Of a stretch of 45,547 nucleotides of DNA, positions 45,461 to 45,547 are shown piece after piece; within the stretch, counting starts at the first letter, position 1; each line of letters begins with the position of its first letter. The position numbers were made by a program, and so were the translations under genes. Origin of the DNA: an uncultured Oscillospiraceae bacterium (GTDB lineage: Bacteria > Bacillota > Clostridia > Oscillospirales > Oscillospiraceae); contig CAKTRT010000007.1 of assembly GCA_934597535.1 (NCBI GenBank), forward strand, positions 1-45,547, read 5' to 3'. Below the pieces are notes generated by a model, which saw only the letters and a program-made list of their open reading frames with translations, was not told where the DNA came from and did no database searches.

Positions 45461-45547
45461 AAGAGGCACACTTCCGCTACTCCTGATAGGGGTACCTTGA
45501 AGCGTGTCCTCGGATTAGGCAGGCAGTGCAATTGTACTGTCTGCCTT
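45461..45547 (+). other. Hairpins downstream of tRNA-Ala, cut by the window end
   Basis: An imperfect stem pairs GAGGCACACTTC (from about 45462) with GAAGCGTGTCCTC (to about 45514). Then AGGCAGGCAGT pairs with ACTGTCTGCCT near 45518-45546, with one G-U pair, and ends in TT at the window edge; this looks like the tRNA terminator. No gene is recognised here. Confidence 0.4.

Noticed and set aside
45277..45531. 84-codon minus-strand ORF containing GGPEGIRTHDLTDANRTL
   Set aside because: It is the antisense translation of the tRNA-Ala gene and its flanks; this peptide is a well-known false ORF from tRNA sequences.

Overview
The window looks like a chromosomal segment of a high-GC, strictly anaerobic Clostridia species, probably an Oscillospirales gut bacterium (for example an Oscillibacter/Flavonifractor-like lineage). 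I infer this from the GC-rich coding sequence, AGGAGG-type ribosome binding sites, a T-box on glyS, Firmicutes-type ParB/Noc, MreCD and DnaD/DnaI-like genes, and a histidine/one-carbon fermentation cluster. No insertion sequence, prophage or CRISPR array was seen. The parS sites, parAB, serS, rsmG, dnaX-ybaB and the SRP RNA suggest the replication-origin side of the chromosome, though no dnaA or oriC lies inside.

Layout. 1-7408 (+): the end of a NhaC-like permease, a small membrane protein, histidine ammonia-lyase (hutH), a DapF-fold protein closely resembling CntK-type histidine racemases, formate-THF ligase (fhs), formimino-THF cyclodeaminase (fchA) and a CofE-family gamma-glutamyl ligase. 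Together they suggest uptake and degradation of L- and D-histidine, with the formimino carbon leaving through folate and yielding ATP by reverse Fhs. 7491-10247 (-): a VanW-family surface protein and a Noc/ParB paralogue. 10364-17156 (-): an F-type ATP synthase operon in the order (c2), a, c, b, delta-alpha, gamma, beta, epsilon. It has no separate delta gene: the C-terminal domain of delta appears fused to the N-terminus of alpha, and there are two c-subunit genes with signal-like leaders. 17299-19218 (-): DnaC/DnaI-like and DnaD-like helicase-loading proteins. 19401-25934 (+): zapA, a U32 peptidase-family protein, maf, mreC, mreD and PBP2 (division, envelope elongation). 25999-27879 (+): a cytoplasmic GH13 alpha-glucanase.

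27881-34160 (+): two perfect parS sites, parA, parB, a membrane coiled-coil protein coupled to parB, a divergent seryl-tRNA synthetase, mscL, rsmG, an orphan minD and mgsA. 34229-38200: aspS (+) and glyS (-, T-box controlled) converge on a 756-bp spacer rich in long hairpins, which has the architecture of a small inverted-repeat element. 38608-42841 (+): an LtaS-like sulfatase-fold membrane enzyme, a GH3 lipoprotein and an AlaX-type editing protein. 42985-45256 (-): ybaB, dnaX and the SRP RNA, divergent from tRNA-Ala(CGC).

The most notable items are the delta-alpha fused ATP synthase, the histidine racemase next to hutH with a terminator-like hairpin directly before its ribosome binding site, the palindrome array after hutH, and a dispersed hairpin family at two convergent gene ends. 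All function calls rest on reading protein motifs by eye; no database search was run.
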